Positions 25,577 through 34,724 of a stretch of DNA of 64,000 bases are shown here, piece by piece; the first letter of the stretch is position 1; each line of letters opens with the position of its first letter. The notes beneath the pieces are model-generated. The model worked only from the letters and a program-made list of their open reading frames with translations, did no database searches and was not told the origin of the DNA. Source of the DNA: JBLNBU01 sp050260215 (GTDB lineage Bacteria > Pseudomonadota > Alphaproteobacteria > Rhodospirillales > Magnetospirillaceae); assembly GCA_050260215.1 (NCBI GenBank), contig JBLNBU010000227.1:1-64000 (forward strand), read 5' to 3'. A program made the translations under genes and the position numbers.

Positions 25577-26446
25577 ATGTCCAATCTGCTCATCACCGGC
25601 GCCACCGGCTATATCGGCGACCGCCTGGTCGAGATGGCGCTCGCCGCCGGCCATTCGGTGACGGTGCTGGGTCGTCGCCCGTCGGCCCGCCCCGTGCGCA
25701 ACGTGCCTTGGGACCTGGACCGGCCGGTGCCGGACGACGCCTTTGCCGGGGTCGACGCCGTCATCCACCTGGCCCACCAGTGGCAGAAGGGCGACGAGCC
25801 CGAGGGCGAGGACGCCAATACCACCGGCACCCGCGCCCTGCTGGACGCGGCGCGGCGGCACGGCGTGGCGCGCTTCGTCTTCGGGTCGACCATCGTCGCC
25901 CGGCCGGACGCCCTCAACAAGTACGGCCGCAACAAGGCGCTGACCGAGGGCCTGCTGCAGCGCCCGGGCGAGGTCGCCGCCCGCATCGGCCTGGTCTACG
26001 GCGGAGCGTTGCAAGCGCTGTGGGGCACCATGTGCCGGGTTGCCGGCCTGGGGCCCGTGCTGCCCATGCTGGGCGTCGACCAGCCGGTGCAGCCCATTCA
26101 CCGCGACGAGGTGTGCGAGGGCCTGCTGCGCCTTGCCACCTTGCCGACCCTGTCGCAGACGGTCTATGTGCTGGCCGGGTCGCAGCCGATGACTTTCGGC
26201 GCCTTCCTCAAGCTGATTGCCCGCCAGCGCCTGGGGCGGCGGCTGTGGCTGCTGCCCATCCCGCTGAAGCTGGCACTGGCCGCCGTCGACCTCCTGGCGC
26301 TGGTCCCCGGGTTGCCCAAGGTGGGGCGCGAGCGGGTGCTGGGGCTTGCCGGCATGCGCACCCTTGCCAGCGCCGCGGACCTGGCCGCCATCGGCCTGAC
26401 CCTGCGTTCCCCCGCCGAAGCGCTGAAGGCGGAGCGACCGGTCTAG
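25577..26446 (+). CDS. NAD(P)-dependent SDR, sugar epimerase or ketoreductase-like
   Basis: 289 residues. TGATGYIG is at 7-14, catalytic Ser104 (FGSTIVA) and Tyr116xxxLys120 (YGRNK). GGGAGA precedes ATG 25577. It is shorter than canonical 320-residue sugar epimerases and has a C-terminal helical part (VPGLPKVGRERVLG) like atypical extended SDRs. It ends the operon with the GT2, FeS flavoprotein and radical SAM enzyme, and may reduce a keto intermediate they make. Its stop converges with the next gene 25 bases away. Confidence 0.84.
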   Translation: MSNLLITGATGYIGDRLVEMALAAGHSVTVLGRRPSARPVRNVPWDLDRPVPDDAFAGVDAVIHLAHQWQKGDEPEGEDANTTGTRALLDAARRHGVARFVFGSTIVARPDALNKYGRNKALTEGLLQRPGEVAARIGLVYGGALQALWGTMCRVAGLGPVLPMLGVDQPVQPIHRDEVCEGLLRLATLPTLSQTVYVLAGSQPMTFGAFLKLIARQRLGRRLWLLPIPLKLALAAVDLLALVPGLPKVGRERVLGLAGMRTLASAADLAAIGLTLRSPAEALKAERPV

Positions 26447-26471
26447 GCCGCGTCACCTCCGGGGCCAGGGC

Positions 26472-28271
26472 TCACTTCAATGGCTCGCCCGCGGTCTTCA
26501 GGCGCAGGTAGCGGCGGCAGCGGTCCTCGAAGGGGGCGTGGCGCAGCCGCGCCAGGGCGTCGGCCAGGTCGCCGGGAAGGGTTGCCGCCATCGCCGCGGT
26601 CTCGCCGCCCAGGCGCGCCAGCCAGCCGAGATTGGCAAGCCCGACGTCGTGCACGCCCACCCGGCTGGGCGCCGGCGCATCGAAGCGGGGCAGCGTCTCC
26701 CGCCACAGGTCGTTGCGCACCTTGATCACATAGGGAAAGGCCCCGCCCGTGGTGGCGACCGTCCGGTAGTTGGCGGCGATGGCCGCGGTGATGGACTGCG
26801 CCCACGGCTCCTGGTCCAGGTTCTTGTCGTCGACCAGGACCGCGATCGTGCCGGCGCGCAGCCGTGCGGCAAGGGTGTCGGCCGAAACCAGCCGATAGCG
26901 GGCGGCGGTGGCCTCGTCGAGGCCCGGCATCCACGCCAGCTGCGCGGTGGCGTTGTTGTATTCCATGCCGTCGGGCAGGCGCCGGTCCGCATAGACGGCA
27001 GGCAGCGCGGCGAACGACATGATGGTGTCGCCGGCGGCGGTATTCTCCTCGACCCAGCAGCCGACCTGGGCGGCGACCTGGGGCCGGGCGCTGCTGGGTT
27101 CGTTGCGGCGCAAGGCGTGGACCGTGGTCCAGCCCAGGAACACCGCCACATAGGGCACCAGCGACACCGCCAGCACCGCCCGCATCCAGGCGGGAACGCG
27201 GGCCTCGGGCGCGGCGGGCAGCAGGCCGGCGTGGTAGAGGGCGGCGCAGACCGTCAACGCCATCAGCGGCAGCACGGCCTGGATGTAGTAGGGAAGGATG
27301 ATGGTGGCGAAATGGGCAAGCACCACCACCGCGGCCAGCACCGCGGAGTGGCGCACCACCGGATCGGCAAGGAAGGCGCGCCGGGGTGCGGAGGTGGGTG
27401 CGCGGGCGAAGCCCACGGCCGCGGCGGCGCCCAGCACCAGGAAGGCGATGTTGATGTATTGGGCCTTCAACGTGGTGTCGAACCAGAAGAAGAAGCCCCA
27501 CAGCACCCCCAGGTGGCTGGACAGGAAATCGACGACCATCTTCACGCCGGTGGGCGAGCCCATGTGGCCCTCGTATTCCAGCCGCGCGCGGGCGCGCAGC
27601 AGGTCGAACACGGTGGCCTGGGGATCGGCGGCCAGGACTGCCAGCAGGGGAAGCGCCGCGATCAGCCCGCCCAGGCAGAAGACCATGGCGGCCCCGATGG
27701 CCTGGCGGCGCCCGGCGGGTTGGGCGCGGATCACCGCCACGGCCAGCAGCGCCACCGCGGCCGGCCCCAGGACCAGGCGCGTCGCTCCCAGCCAGCCGGC
27801 GGCGAAGCCGGCCAGGAACAGGTCGCGACGGTCGGGCCGCCGCCGCTCGACCAGGTAGAAGGCGCCGACCAGGCAGAAGTTGGCCACCGGATAGTGGATG
27901 ACCTGGACGTTCCAGTAGAACCAGACATGGGACAGGCCGATCAGGACGAAGGCCAGCAGTCCCGCCCGGCTGCCGTAGCGCTGGTGCGCCAGGGCGGCGA
28001 CCATGGCGGTCACCGCGACGATGGAGGCGACCGAGACCAGCCGCATGGCTTCGAGCGAGGGAGAAAGCCAGCGTGCCACCGCCGCGAACGGGATGTAGAA
28101 GTCGGGCGGCTGCAGGATGAACATGTCCAGCACCGGCAGCTTGCCCCGCGCGATGGCCAGCATCGAATAGGCATAGCCGGCCTCGTCGCCGCCGACCGGA
28201 TAGAACATGGCGGCGACGATCAGCCAGGCCACCCACAGGGCGGCGACAGCGGTCAGGACGATACGGCGCAT
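26472..28271 (-). CDS. Polytopic GT-C (PMT/ArnT-like) glycosyltransferase
   Basis: 599 residues from MRRIVLTAVAAL. The first helix is followed by an extracytoplasmic acidic motif GGDEAGY at 27-33, as in PMT/ArnT-type enzymes that use polyprenyl-phosphate sugars. Ten or more hydrophobic helices are present, and a C-terminal soluble domain starts near residue 430. The gene overlaps the 3-prime end of the asparagine synthase gene by 19 bases. It would act on the periplasmic side. It belongs to a different subgroup from the DxDSLxYH proteins at 6101 and 11685. Confidence 0.8.
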   Translation of the reverse strand: MRRIVLTAVAALWVAWLIVAAMFYPVGGDEAGYAYSMLAIARGKLPVLDMFILQPPDFYIPFAAVARWLSPSLEAMRLVSVASIVAVTAMVAALAHQRYGSRAGLLAFVLIGLSHVWFYWNVQVIHYPVANFCLVGAFYLVERRRPDRRDLFLAGFAAGWLGATRLVLGPAAVALLAVAVIRAQPAGRRQAIGAAMVFCLGGLIAALPLLAVLAADPQATVFDLLRARARLEYEGHMGSPTGVKMVVDFLSSHLGVLWGFFFWFDTTLKAQYINIAFLVLGAAAAVGFARAPTSAPRRAFLADPVVRHSAVLAAVVVLAHFATIILPYYIQAVLPLMALTVCAALYHAGLLPAAPEARVPAWMRAVLAVSLVPYVAVFLGWTTVHALRRNEPSSARPQVAAQVGCWVEENTAAGDTIMSFAALPAVYADRRLPDGMEYNNATAQLAWMPGLDEATAARYRLVSADTLAARLRAGTIAVLVDDKNLDQEPWAQSITAAIAANYRTVATTGGAFPYVIKVRNDLWRETLPRFDAPAPSRVGVHDVGLANLGWLARLGGETAAMAATLPGDLADALARLRHAPFEDRCRRYLRLKTAGEPLK

Positions 28272-30169
28272 GCGGACTCCACGTCTGCGGCCTGCCCCAG
28301 CCACAAACCCAGGCAGGTCAGGGCGAAAAGGCGGAAACCATGGTCGGCGCGCCGGGTCCGGTGCTCGTGCCACAGCCGCTCGACGGCGGCCTTGTCGCAC
28401 CAGTCGAGCAAGGGCCCGGCGGTGGTGACGTCGCGGCCCAGTTCCATCAGTTCCCCGTTCAGCCAATGGCCCACCGGCGAGCCGAAGCCCGATTTCGGAC
28501 GGTCGACCACGGCCCGCGGCAACCGGCGGACGGCGGCGTCCTTGAGGATCTTCTTGGTGGTCAGCCCCGACAGCTTCCAGTCGGCGGGCAAGGCCGCTGC
28601 GAACTCGACGATGCGGTGGTCGAGCAGCGGGGCACGGGCCTCCAGCGCATGGGCCATGGTCATGCGGTCGACCTTGACCAGGATGTCGTCGACCAGCCAG
28701 GTCTTGATGTCCACATACATGGCCTGGTCGATGTAGTGGCAGCCGCGCACCGCCTCGAAATGGTGGGCCAGGGCGTCGAAAGGGTCCGGTCCCAGGACCG
28801 CGGCATGGCGGTCGGCGCGGACCACCGCCGCGCGCTCGGGCCCGTGGAACAGGGTGCGCCAGAACACATGGGCCCGCTCGAAGGGCAGGGCGTGGCCGGC
28901 CAGGAACTGGCGCGCCTTGTAGTCCCAGCTCACCTTGCCCCGCCCTGGCGGCACCCAACGGTCGAGGAACCCCGAGGCCGCCCGCGTCGACCAGCGCGGC
29001 AGCCACGAGGTCAGGTGGTGGATGCGGTCGGCGGCATAGGTGACATAGCCGCCGAACGCCTCGTCGCCGCCGTCGCCCGACAGGCAGACGGTGACGTGCC
29101 GGCGGGCGAACTGGGCCAGGAACCATACCGGGATCATGGACGTGTCGGCGAAGGGTTCGTCGGCGGCGTGAACGATGGCGGGCAGGCTGGCGGCCATGGC
29201 GGCGTCGACCGTCTCGCCGCGGTTGTGCACCCCCAGGCAGCCGGCGGTGTGGGCGGCGGCCTCGGCCTCGCTGAAGCCCTGCTCGGCAAAGCCGATGGTG
29301 AAGGTTTCCACCCTTTCGGCCGACCCGGCGCGGGCCATGGACTCGACCACCGTGGCGGAATCGATGCCGCCGCTGAGGAACGCCCCCAGCGGCACGTCGC
29401 TGACCAGCCGCGCGGCGACCGCCTCGTCGATCAGCGCGCCCAGCTCCTCGGTTGCCGCCCGGCGGTTGGCGAATTTGCGCTTGGCCCGGAAATGGGCGGC
29501 CAGGTCCCAATAGCTGCCGCGGGTGGAGCGGCCGTCGGCGGTGACGGTCAGGGTCTCGCCCGGGCCCAGCTTGGCGACGCCGTCCAGGATGCAATCGTCG
29601 CCCAGCACGTAGCCGAACGACAGGAACTGGCCCAGGGCGCGCGCCGATATCTCGGCGCCGGCCAAGGGATGGCGCCGCAGCGCCTTGAGTTCCGAGGCGA
29701 ACGCCAAGCCCTGGGGCCTAAGCGCAAAGAACAACGGCTTCTTGCCCAGCCGGTCGCGCGCCAGGGTCAGGGTGCCGTCGCGGCCGTTCCAGACCGCGAA
29801 GGCGAACATGCCCACCAGGCGGGCCAGGCAGTCGGCTCCCCAGGTGGCCCAGGCGGCCAGCAGCACCTCGGTGTCGCTGGCGGTGTGGAAGCGGTGCCCC
29901 CTGGCCTCGAGGTCGCGGCGCAGGTCGCGGTAGTTGTAGATCTCGCCGTTGAAGACGATGGCCAGCCCCGCCTCCTCGAGTGCCATCGGCTGGTTGGCGG
30001 CGGTTGCGGTGTCGATGACGGACAGGCGACGGTGGGCCAGCAGCGCCGGGCCGAAGCGGGCCAGCCCTTCGGCGTCGGGGCCGCGATGGGCCAGGGCATC
30101 GGCCATGCGCCGCACCGCCAAGGCGTCGTCGAGACCATCGAAGCGCAGGGAACCGGCAATGCCGCACAT
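28253..30169 (-). CDS. Asparagine synthase (glutamine-hydrolysing) family protein
   Basis: 638 residues from MCGIAG (ATG 30169), so Cys2 is positioned after methionine removal. The longer frame to 30226 would bury Cys2 and was rejected. GEIYNY is at 75-80 and SGGIDS at 266-271, with LSGDGGDEAFGGY in the synthetase half. It leads a two-gene minus unit with the GT-C enzyme. A 42-base mini-ORF lies in its leader. It probably amidates a glycan carboxylate; the substrate is not deducible. Confidence 0.9.
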   Translation of the reverse strand: MCGIAGSLRFDGLDDALAVRRMADALAHRGPDAEGLARFGPALLAHRRLSVIDTATAANQPMALEEAGLAIVFNGEIYNYRDLRRDLEARGHRFHTASDTEVLLAAWATWGADCLARLVGMFAFAVWNGRDGTLTLARDRLGKKPLFFALRPQGLAFASELKALRRHPLAGAEISARALGQFLSFGYVLGDDCILDGVAKLGPGETLTVTADGRSTRGSYWDLAAHFRAKRKFANRRAATEELGALIDEAVAARLVSDVPLGAFLSGGIDSATVVESMARAGSAERVETFTIGFAEQGFSEAEAAAHTAGCLGVHNRGETVDAAMAASLPAIVHAADEPFADTSMIPVWFLAQFARRHVTVCLSGDGGDEAFGGYVTYAADRIHHLTSWLPRWSTRAASGFLDRWVPPGRGKVSWDYKARQFLAGHALPFERAHVFWRTLFHGPERAAVVRADRHAAVLGPDPFDALAHHFEAVRGCHYIDQAMYVDIKTWLVDDILVKVDRMTMAHALEARAPLLDHRIVEFAAALPADWKLSGLTTKKILKDAAVRRLPRAVVDRPKSGFGSPVGHWLNGELMELGRDVTTAGPLLDWCDKAAVERLWHEHRTRRADHGFRLFALTCLGLWLGQAADVESACAVSS

Positions 30170-30246
30170 GGCAGGCGCTAGTCCTCGGCGCCGACGTTGA
30201 GGTCGCGCGCAATGCTCATGGTCCACCCCCGTTGGCGCAGGGTGCC

Positions 30247-30275
30247 ATTACCGTGCCGAGCCCGGCCAAAGTCAA
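30247..30275 (-). promoter_or_regulatory. Candidate promoter for the 30169-to-26472 operon, with element TTGACTTTGGC
   Basis: Minus-strand TTGACT (30275-30270), 17-base spacer, GGTAAT (30252-30247). The 16-base stretch beginning GTTGACTTTGGC is nearly identical to one upstream of the GT2 gene at 34675. Confidence 0.45.
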
Positions 30276-30298
30276 CGGCCGAATGCGGGCCATGGCGC

Positions 30299-30328
30299 TT
30301 GACACGGTCGCAGGCGTCCGCCGATTCT
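30299..30328 (+). promoter_or_regulatory. Candidate promoter of the ABC exporter gene, probably giving a leaderless mRNA
   Basis: A perfect TTGACA (30299-30304), 18-base spacer, GATTCT (30323-30328). Transcription would begin near 30335, essentially at the ATG at 30336. No Shine-Dalgarno is visible. Confidence 0.4.
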
Positions 30329-30335
30329 CTCGGCC

Positions 30336-32144
30336 ATGATGTTTTCGGCCATCTCGCGGGCGATCGGCCTGCTTTCCCCCGACCAGCGAAAGCGCTTCAT
30401 CCTCTTGTGCGCCGCGACGGTCGTGGCATCGCTGGCCGAGATGCTCAGTCTCGGCATGCTGTTCCCGCTGATCAAGGTGGTGGCCGACCCGGGCGTGGTC
30501 AAAGGCGTGCCCGGGCTGGGCCCGCTGGTGGCGCTGGCCGGCGGCGACGACCATCGGCTGGTGCTGGTGTTCGCCGGCGCCTTCGCCGCCATCTTCGTGG
30601 TCAAAAGCGTCTATGTGTACCTGGTCGGCCTGGCCCAGGTGCGCTTCATCCAGTCCAATCACGCCGCGGTCGCCCGCCGGCTGCTGGGCGCCTATATCGA
30701 CGCGCCGTTCTCGTTCCACCTGGGGCGCAATTCCGCCGACCTGGTGCGCAACATCCACGACGGCCTCTACAGCGTGTTCGCCGGAATGCTGACCCACGCC
30801 GTGCGCGCTTTCACCGAGGCGTCCACCGGCCTGGCCATGCTGGTGCTCTTGTTCGTCGCCAACCCGCAGGTGGCGCTGCTGTGCTTCGGCAGCGCCGGCA
30901 CGGTGTTCGTGGCCGGCTACCTTCTGGTGCACGGCCGCTTCGACAAGCTGGGCAAGCAGAAATACGCGCAGCTCGCCAACCGGCTGAAGCTGCTCAACCA
31001 GTGCCTGGGCAGCATCAAGGAAATCAAGGTCATCGGGCGCCAGGACTACTTCTCGGCCCAGTACCACGCCGCCGACCACGAGATCAATTCGGTGATGTAC
31101 CGCATGGCGGCGCTGTCGGATGCGCCGCGCTATGCGCTGGAGGCGTCCATGGTGGTGATCATCTCGGTGGTCATCATGCTGAAGGCCGGCGATTCCGCCG
31201 CCGACCTGGTCGCCACCCTTGGCGTGTACGCCGCCGCGGCCTTCCGGCTGATGCCGTCGGCCAACCGGCTGACCATCGCCATGGCCCAGGTCCGCCACAA
31301 CGCCGCCGCCGTCGACCAGGTCGCGCGGGACTTCGACGAGATCGCCGCCGAGCTGGCGAAACTGCCGCCCCGCGCCAACGCCACCGGGCCGGCCGAGTTC
31401 ACCACCCTGCAGCTGCGCGGCCTGGGCTATCACTATCCGCAAGGCGCGCGGCCGGCGCTGACCGGCATCGACCTGGACATCCGGCGGGGCGAGTGGGTGG
31501 CCCTGGTGGGGCGCTCGGGGGCGGGCAAGTCGACCCTGGCCGAGATCCTGCTGCGCCTGCTCGAACCGTCCGAGGGCGGGCTGCTGGTCGATGGCCGCCC
31601 GGTTGGCCCGGACGGGAGCGGGTGGCCGCAGACCGGCTACGTGCCGCAGACCATCTATATCTTCGACGACACCATCCGCAACAACGTCACCCTGGGCATG
31701 CCCGCCTCTGATGGGGCCATCGAGCGGCTGCTGGCCGAGGTCAAGCTGACCGAGTTCATCGCCGACCTGCCCGGCGGCCTCGAATCACTGGCGGGTGAAC
31801 GGGGCGTGCGCATGTCGGGAGGGCAGCGCCAGCGCCTGGGCATCGCCCGCGCGCTGTTCCCCGATCCCCAGCTCTTGGTCCTGGACGAGGCGACCTCGGC
31901 CCTGGATTCCGAGACCGAGCGGGCGTTCATCGACGCCCTCGAGCAGATGCGCGGCGAGCGCACCATCATCATGATCGCTCATCGTCTCAGCACGGTGCGG
32001 CACTGCGACCGCATCGTCTTCGTCGACGGCGGCCGCATCGACGACCACGGCAGCTTCGCCGAGCTCATGGACCGCAACCCGCGCTTCCGCGCCCTGGTGC
32101 GCGCCTCGGGCGACGAGCACGAGGCCGAGCCCGCGCCTCTATGA
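30336..32144 (+). CDS. ABC transporter, fused permease and ATPase (MsbA/PglK-like exporter)
   Basis: 602 residues. An N-terminal six-helix transmembrane domain (about 20-310) is fused to a nucleotide-binding domain. Walker A GRSGAGKST lies near 391-399, signature SGGQRQRLG near 494-502, and Walker B LLVLDEATSALD near 512. Half-transporters of this type flip lipid-linked oligosaccharides or lipid A. With no Wzx in the window, this is the main visible candidate exporter. The gene stands alone between divergent and convergent neighbours. There is no obvious ribosome-binding site, and a near-leaderless start is predicted. Confidence 0.9.
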   Translation: MMFSAISRAIGLLSPDQRKRFILLCAATVVASLAEMLSLGMLFPLIKVVADPGVVKGVPGLGPLVALAGGDDHRLVLVFAGAFAAIFVVKSVYVYLVGLAQVRFIQSNHAAVARRLLGAYIDAPFSFHLGRNSADLVRNIHDGLYSVFAGMLTHAVRAFTEASTGLAMLVLLFVANPQVALLCFGSAGTVFVAGYLLVHGRFDKLGKQKYAQLANRLKLLNQCLGSIKEIKVIGRQDYFSAQYHAADHEINSVMYRMAALSDAPRYALEASMVVIISVVIMLKAGDSAADLVATLGVYAAAAFRLMPSANRLTIAMAQVRHNAAAVDQVARDFDEIAAELAKLPPRANATGPAEFTTLQLRGLGYHYPQGARPALTGIDLDIRRGEWVALVGRSGAGKSTLAEILLRLLEPSEGGLLVDGRPVGPDGSGWPQTGYVPQTIYIFDDTIRNNVTLGMPASDGAIERLLAEVKLTEFIADLPGGLESLAGERGVRMSGGQRQRLGIARALFPDPQLLVLDEATSALDSETERAFIDALEQMRGERTIIMIAHRLSTVRHCDRIVFVDGGRIDDHGSFAELMDRNPRFRALVRASGDEHEAEPAPL

Positions 32145-32158
32145 GCCCGCGCCCCTAT
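32127..32158. repeat. Tandem 16-base direct repeat across converging stop codons
   Basis: Units 32127-32142 and 32143-32158 differ at one base (GAGCCCGCGCCTCTAT and GAGCCCGCGCCCCTAT). The first copy ends in the TGA of the exporter, and the second supplies the TAG of the opposite-strand gene. Confidence 0.8.
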
Positions 32159-33672
32159 GAGGTGGTGTCGGTGGCCGCGGTGGCGATCGACGCCGAGCGG
32201 CGCCGGCGCTTCTTGGCCTGGCCGCTGAGGAAGTAATAGTTCACCGCCCGCCAGGCATTGCGGATCCAGCTGACCGGGTCGTTGGGGCGGGCGCCGCGGA
32301 AGATGCGGAAGCTCAGCAGGTACGTATTGAAGATCGAGCCGACGAAATTATACAGGCTCGGCAACGGCAGGCTGGCCAGCGGCTTCAACATCGGCTGCAT
32401 GAAGTCGGGCAGGTTGCAGAAGATCGGCCCGAGATAGCTGAGGTTCAGCTGGATCCGGCGTTCCATCGCCGTGTAGTTGGTCAGCACCGACTCGTTGCGA
32501 TAGGTGTTGTTGTAGTCGAAATTGTCGGGCAGCACGCCTCTCATCTTGGCGTACTCGGTCAGCTCGGTGCGCGGGAACGGGCAGAACACGCTGAACGTCG
32601 CCGCGGTGGGGGCCGCCTTGCGGGCGAAGGCGATGGACTGGAAGTCCTGGTCCAGGGTGGTCCCCGGCAGCCCCAGCATGGTGTTCGAGTGGGTGTAGAT
32701 GCCGTACTTGCGCGCGACCGCATAGGCGTTCAGCAGCACCTCGTCGGGCATGTTGCGCTTGAGCACCGCGTTGCGGGCCTCGAGCACGCCGGTCTCGATG
32801 GACATGGAGACCGACTGGCAGCCGGCCTTCTTCAGCAGCCGGCCGACATCGTCGACCAGCCCGTCGGCGCGGATCAGGCAATAGAACGGCAGGCCGACCT
32901 CGCGCGGGTAGCGCTCGGCGAATTCCTCGAGCCAGGCGTCGGCGCGGATGGCGAAGACGTCGTCGGAAAACCGCAGGAAGCGCATTTCCGGGAAGGTCTC
33001 GCGCACGTACTTGATCTCGGCCAGGAGATGGTCGACCGAACGGCGCACGAACAGCTTGCGGCCCTCGCCCTTGAACATCCGGTTGTAGGCGTGGTTGAAG
33101 CAGTAGGTGCACTTGTAGGGGCAGCCGCGCTGGGTCTGGAACGACCGGATGCCGACCTGCTGCAGGTTGGGGTCGAAGTCGTAGATCAGCGAGCGGTCGA
33201 GGAACGGCAGGGCGTCCAGGTCCTCGACGACCTCCTTGATCAGGGTGTCCGATGTGCTGGCCAGCACGTTGGGAATGCCCGAGAAGTCGCGGCCGGCCTC
33301 GATGCGGTCCAAGATGGCGGGCAGGGCGTTGTCGCCATGGCCGACGACGATGGCGTCCAGGCCCATCTTGTCGAGCACTTCGGGGAAGTAGGTGGCGTGC
33401 GGCCCGCCCATGATGCGCCAGACCTTGCGGCCGGTCGCATGCATGTACTCCTTCACCTGGTTGTCGCCCTCGACGAAGATGTGCTCGTTGGCGGTGATGG
33501 TCGAATAGCCGACCAGGTCGGGTTCGAACTCGCGCAGGGCCTCTTCCATGGGCTGGCGGGTCAGCACGCACAGCCGGGTCTGGTGGCCCTTCTTCTTGGC
33601 GATGGCCGACAGCAGCATCACCCCGAGGGGTTCGGAAAAGAACAGGTGGGAGGTGACGAACAGGATCTTCAT
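32155..33672 (-). CDS. B12-binding-domain radical SAM protein (second of four)
   Basis: 505 residues from MKILFVTSHLFF; a GTG seven codons upstream is less likely. The B12-like domain spans about 1-135, with IMGGPHATYFP around 88-98. The radical SAM cluster motif CPYKCTYC has Cys184, Cys188 and Cys191. SIETGVLEARN lies further on. The start overlaps the 3-prime end of the upstream GT2 reading by its leader, so the pair is one unit. It differs strongly from the protein at 24013, so it is not a recent duplicate. A lipid-linked sugar or lipid substrate is plausible but unproven. Confidence 0.88.
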   Translation of the reverse strand: MKILFVTSHLFFSEPLGVMLLSAIAKKKGHQTRLCVLTRQPMEEALREFEPDLVGYSTITANEHIFVEGDNQVKEYMHATGRKVWRIMGGPHATYFPEVLDKMGLDAIVVGHGDNALPAILDRIEAGRDFSGIPNVLASTSDTLIKEVVEDLDALPFLDRSLIYDFDPNLQQVGIRSFQTQRGCPYKCTYCFNHAYNRMFKGEGRKLFVRRSVDHLLAEIKYVRETFPEMRFLRFSDDVFAIRADAWLEEFAERYPREVGLPFYCLIRADGLVDDVGRLLKKAGCQSVSMSIETGVLEARNAVLKRNMPDEVLLNAYAVARKYGIYTHSNTMLGLPGTTLDQDFQSIAFARKAAPTAATFSVFCPFPRTELTEYAKMRGVLPDNFDYNNTYRNESVLTNYTAMERRIQLNLSYLGPIFCNLPDFMQPMLKPLASLPLPSLYNFVGSIFNTYLLSFRIFRGARPNDPVSWIRNAWRAVNYYFLSGQAKKRRRRSASIATAATDTTS

Positions 33673-33682
33673 GGACGGCCGA

Positions 33683-34675
33683 TCATGGCTCACGGAACGG
33701 GACGGGTTCGGGATGGGCGGCCACCTCGGCCACGAGCTTGTCGTGGTCGATGGGGTCGCCCTTGGCGGTGATCAGCTCGGCCAGCATGCCGAAGCAGAAC
33801 AGCTGGACCGAGATCACCCCGGTCATCACCCCGAAACTGAGCAATGGGCGGTGCCCGATGCTTTCGCTGGTGAACATCCAGATGCCGGTCAGGTACAGCA
33901 GGGTCACCAGGCTGACGAACCCCAGCGCCACGCCGACGCCGCCGAACAGGTGGCCCGGGCGGGTGGCATAGCGGGTCAGCGCCACCACCGTCATCAGGTC
34001 GAGCAGCCCGCGCACGTACCGCTCCCACCCGTATTTCGACACACCGTGGCGGCGGGGGTGGTGTTCGACGGGGATCTCGGCGATGCGGAAGCCCTGGGCG
34101 TGGGCCAGCGCCGGTATATAACGGTGCAGCTCGCCGTAGAGGCGGATGTTGCGCAGCACCTCGGCCCGATAGGCCTTGAAGCCGCAGTTGAAGTCGCGCA
34201 GCGCCAGCCCGGTGACGCGTGCGGTCACCATGTTGAACAGCTTGGACGGCAGGGTCTTGTCCAGCGGGTCCTGGCGGCGTTCCTTCCAGCCCGACACCAG
34301 GTCGTAGCCTTCCTCCAGCTTGGCCAGGAAGCGCGGGATCTCCTTGGGATCGTCCTGCAGGTCGGCATCCATGGTGACGATCGCCGCGCCGCGGGCGCAG
34401 CGGAAGCCGGCCATCAGCGCGTCGGCCTTGCCGAAATTGCGCCGAAGCCTGAGCGCGCGGACGACGCGCGGGAACTGCGCCGCCAGGCGCGCCATTTCCG
34501 CCCAGCTGCCGTCGGTGCTGCCATCGTCGACGAGAATGAGTTCGTAGGGAATGTTGCCTGCGGTGGCCATGGCGGCGGCGACGCCTTGGACCAGTGCGGC
34601 CAGTGTCGAGCACTCGTTGAGCGCCGGAACCACCACGCTGACCTTTGGCACGGACAAGTCGGCGCTGATGTTCAT
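33683..34675 (-). CDS. Family 2 polyprenyl-phosphate glycosyltransferase with two membrane helices (GtrB/ArnC-like)
   Basis: 330 residues from MNISADLSVPK. ATG 34675 has GGAG four bases upstream; a TTG at 34717 would be longer. LVDDGSTDGS is around 48-57, and the DADLQDDP signature at 103-110 is typical of undecaprenyl-phosphate sugar synthases. Two hydrophobic helices near 240-305 match GtrB/ArnC topology. It probably makes a lipid-linked sugar acted on by the radical SAM enzyme encoded next or by a GT-C enzyme. Confidence 0.9.
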   Translation of the reverse strand: MNISADLSVPKVSVVVPALNECSTLAALVQGVAAAMATAGNIPYELILVDDGSTDGSWAEMARLAAQFPRVVRALRLRRNFGKADALMAGFRCARGAAIVTMDADLQDDPKEIPRFLAKLEEGYDLVSGWKERRQDPLDKTLPSKLFNMVTARVTGLALRDFNCGFKAYRAEVLRNIRLYGELHRYIPALAHAQGFRIAEIPVEHHPRRHGVSKYGWERYVRGLLDLMTVVALTRYATRPGHLFGGVGVALGFVSLVTLLYLTGIWMFTSESIGHRPLLSFGVMTGVISVQLFCFGMLAELITAKGDPIDHDKLVAEVAAHPEPVPFREP

Positions 34676-34724
34676 AAGCTCCATCTGGCGCCGCTTGTCT
34701 TCAAGGTCGGGGCGCAACGCGGCA

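Noticed and set aside
26472..29594. A 1040-codon frame that would join the GT-C protein to the asparagine synthase region
   Set aside because: Only the part from MRRIVL at 28271 codes for the GT-C protein; the rest is an off-frame reading of the asparagine synthase gene.
30178..30219. Thirteen-codon ORF on the minus strand in the leader of the asparagine synthase gene (MSIARDLNVGAED)
   Set aside because: It starts after a G-rich stretch and could be a leader peptide, but it is very short, not hydrophobic, and has no codon runs that would suggest attenuation.
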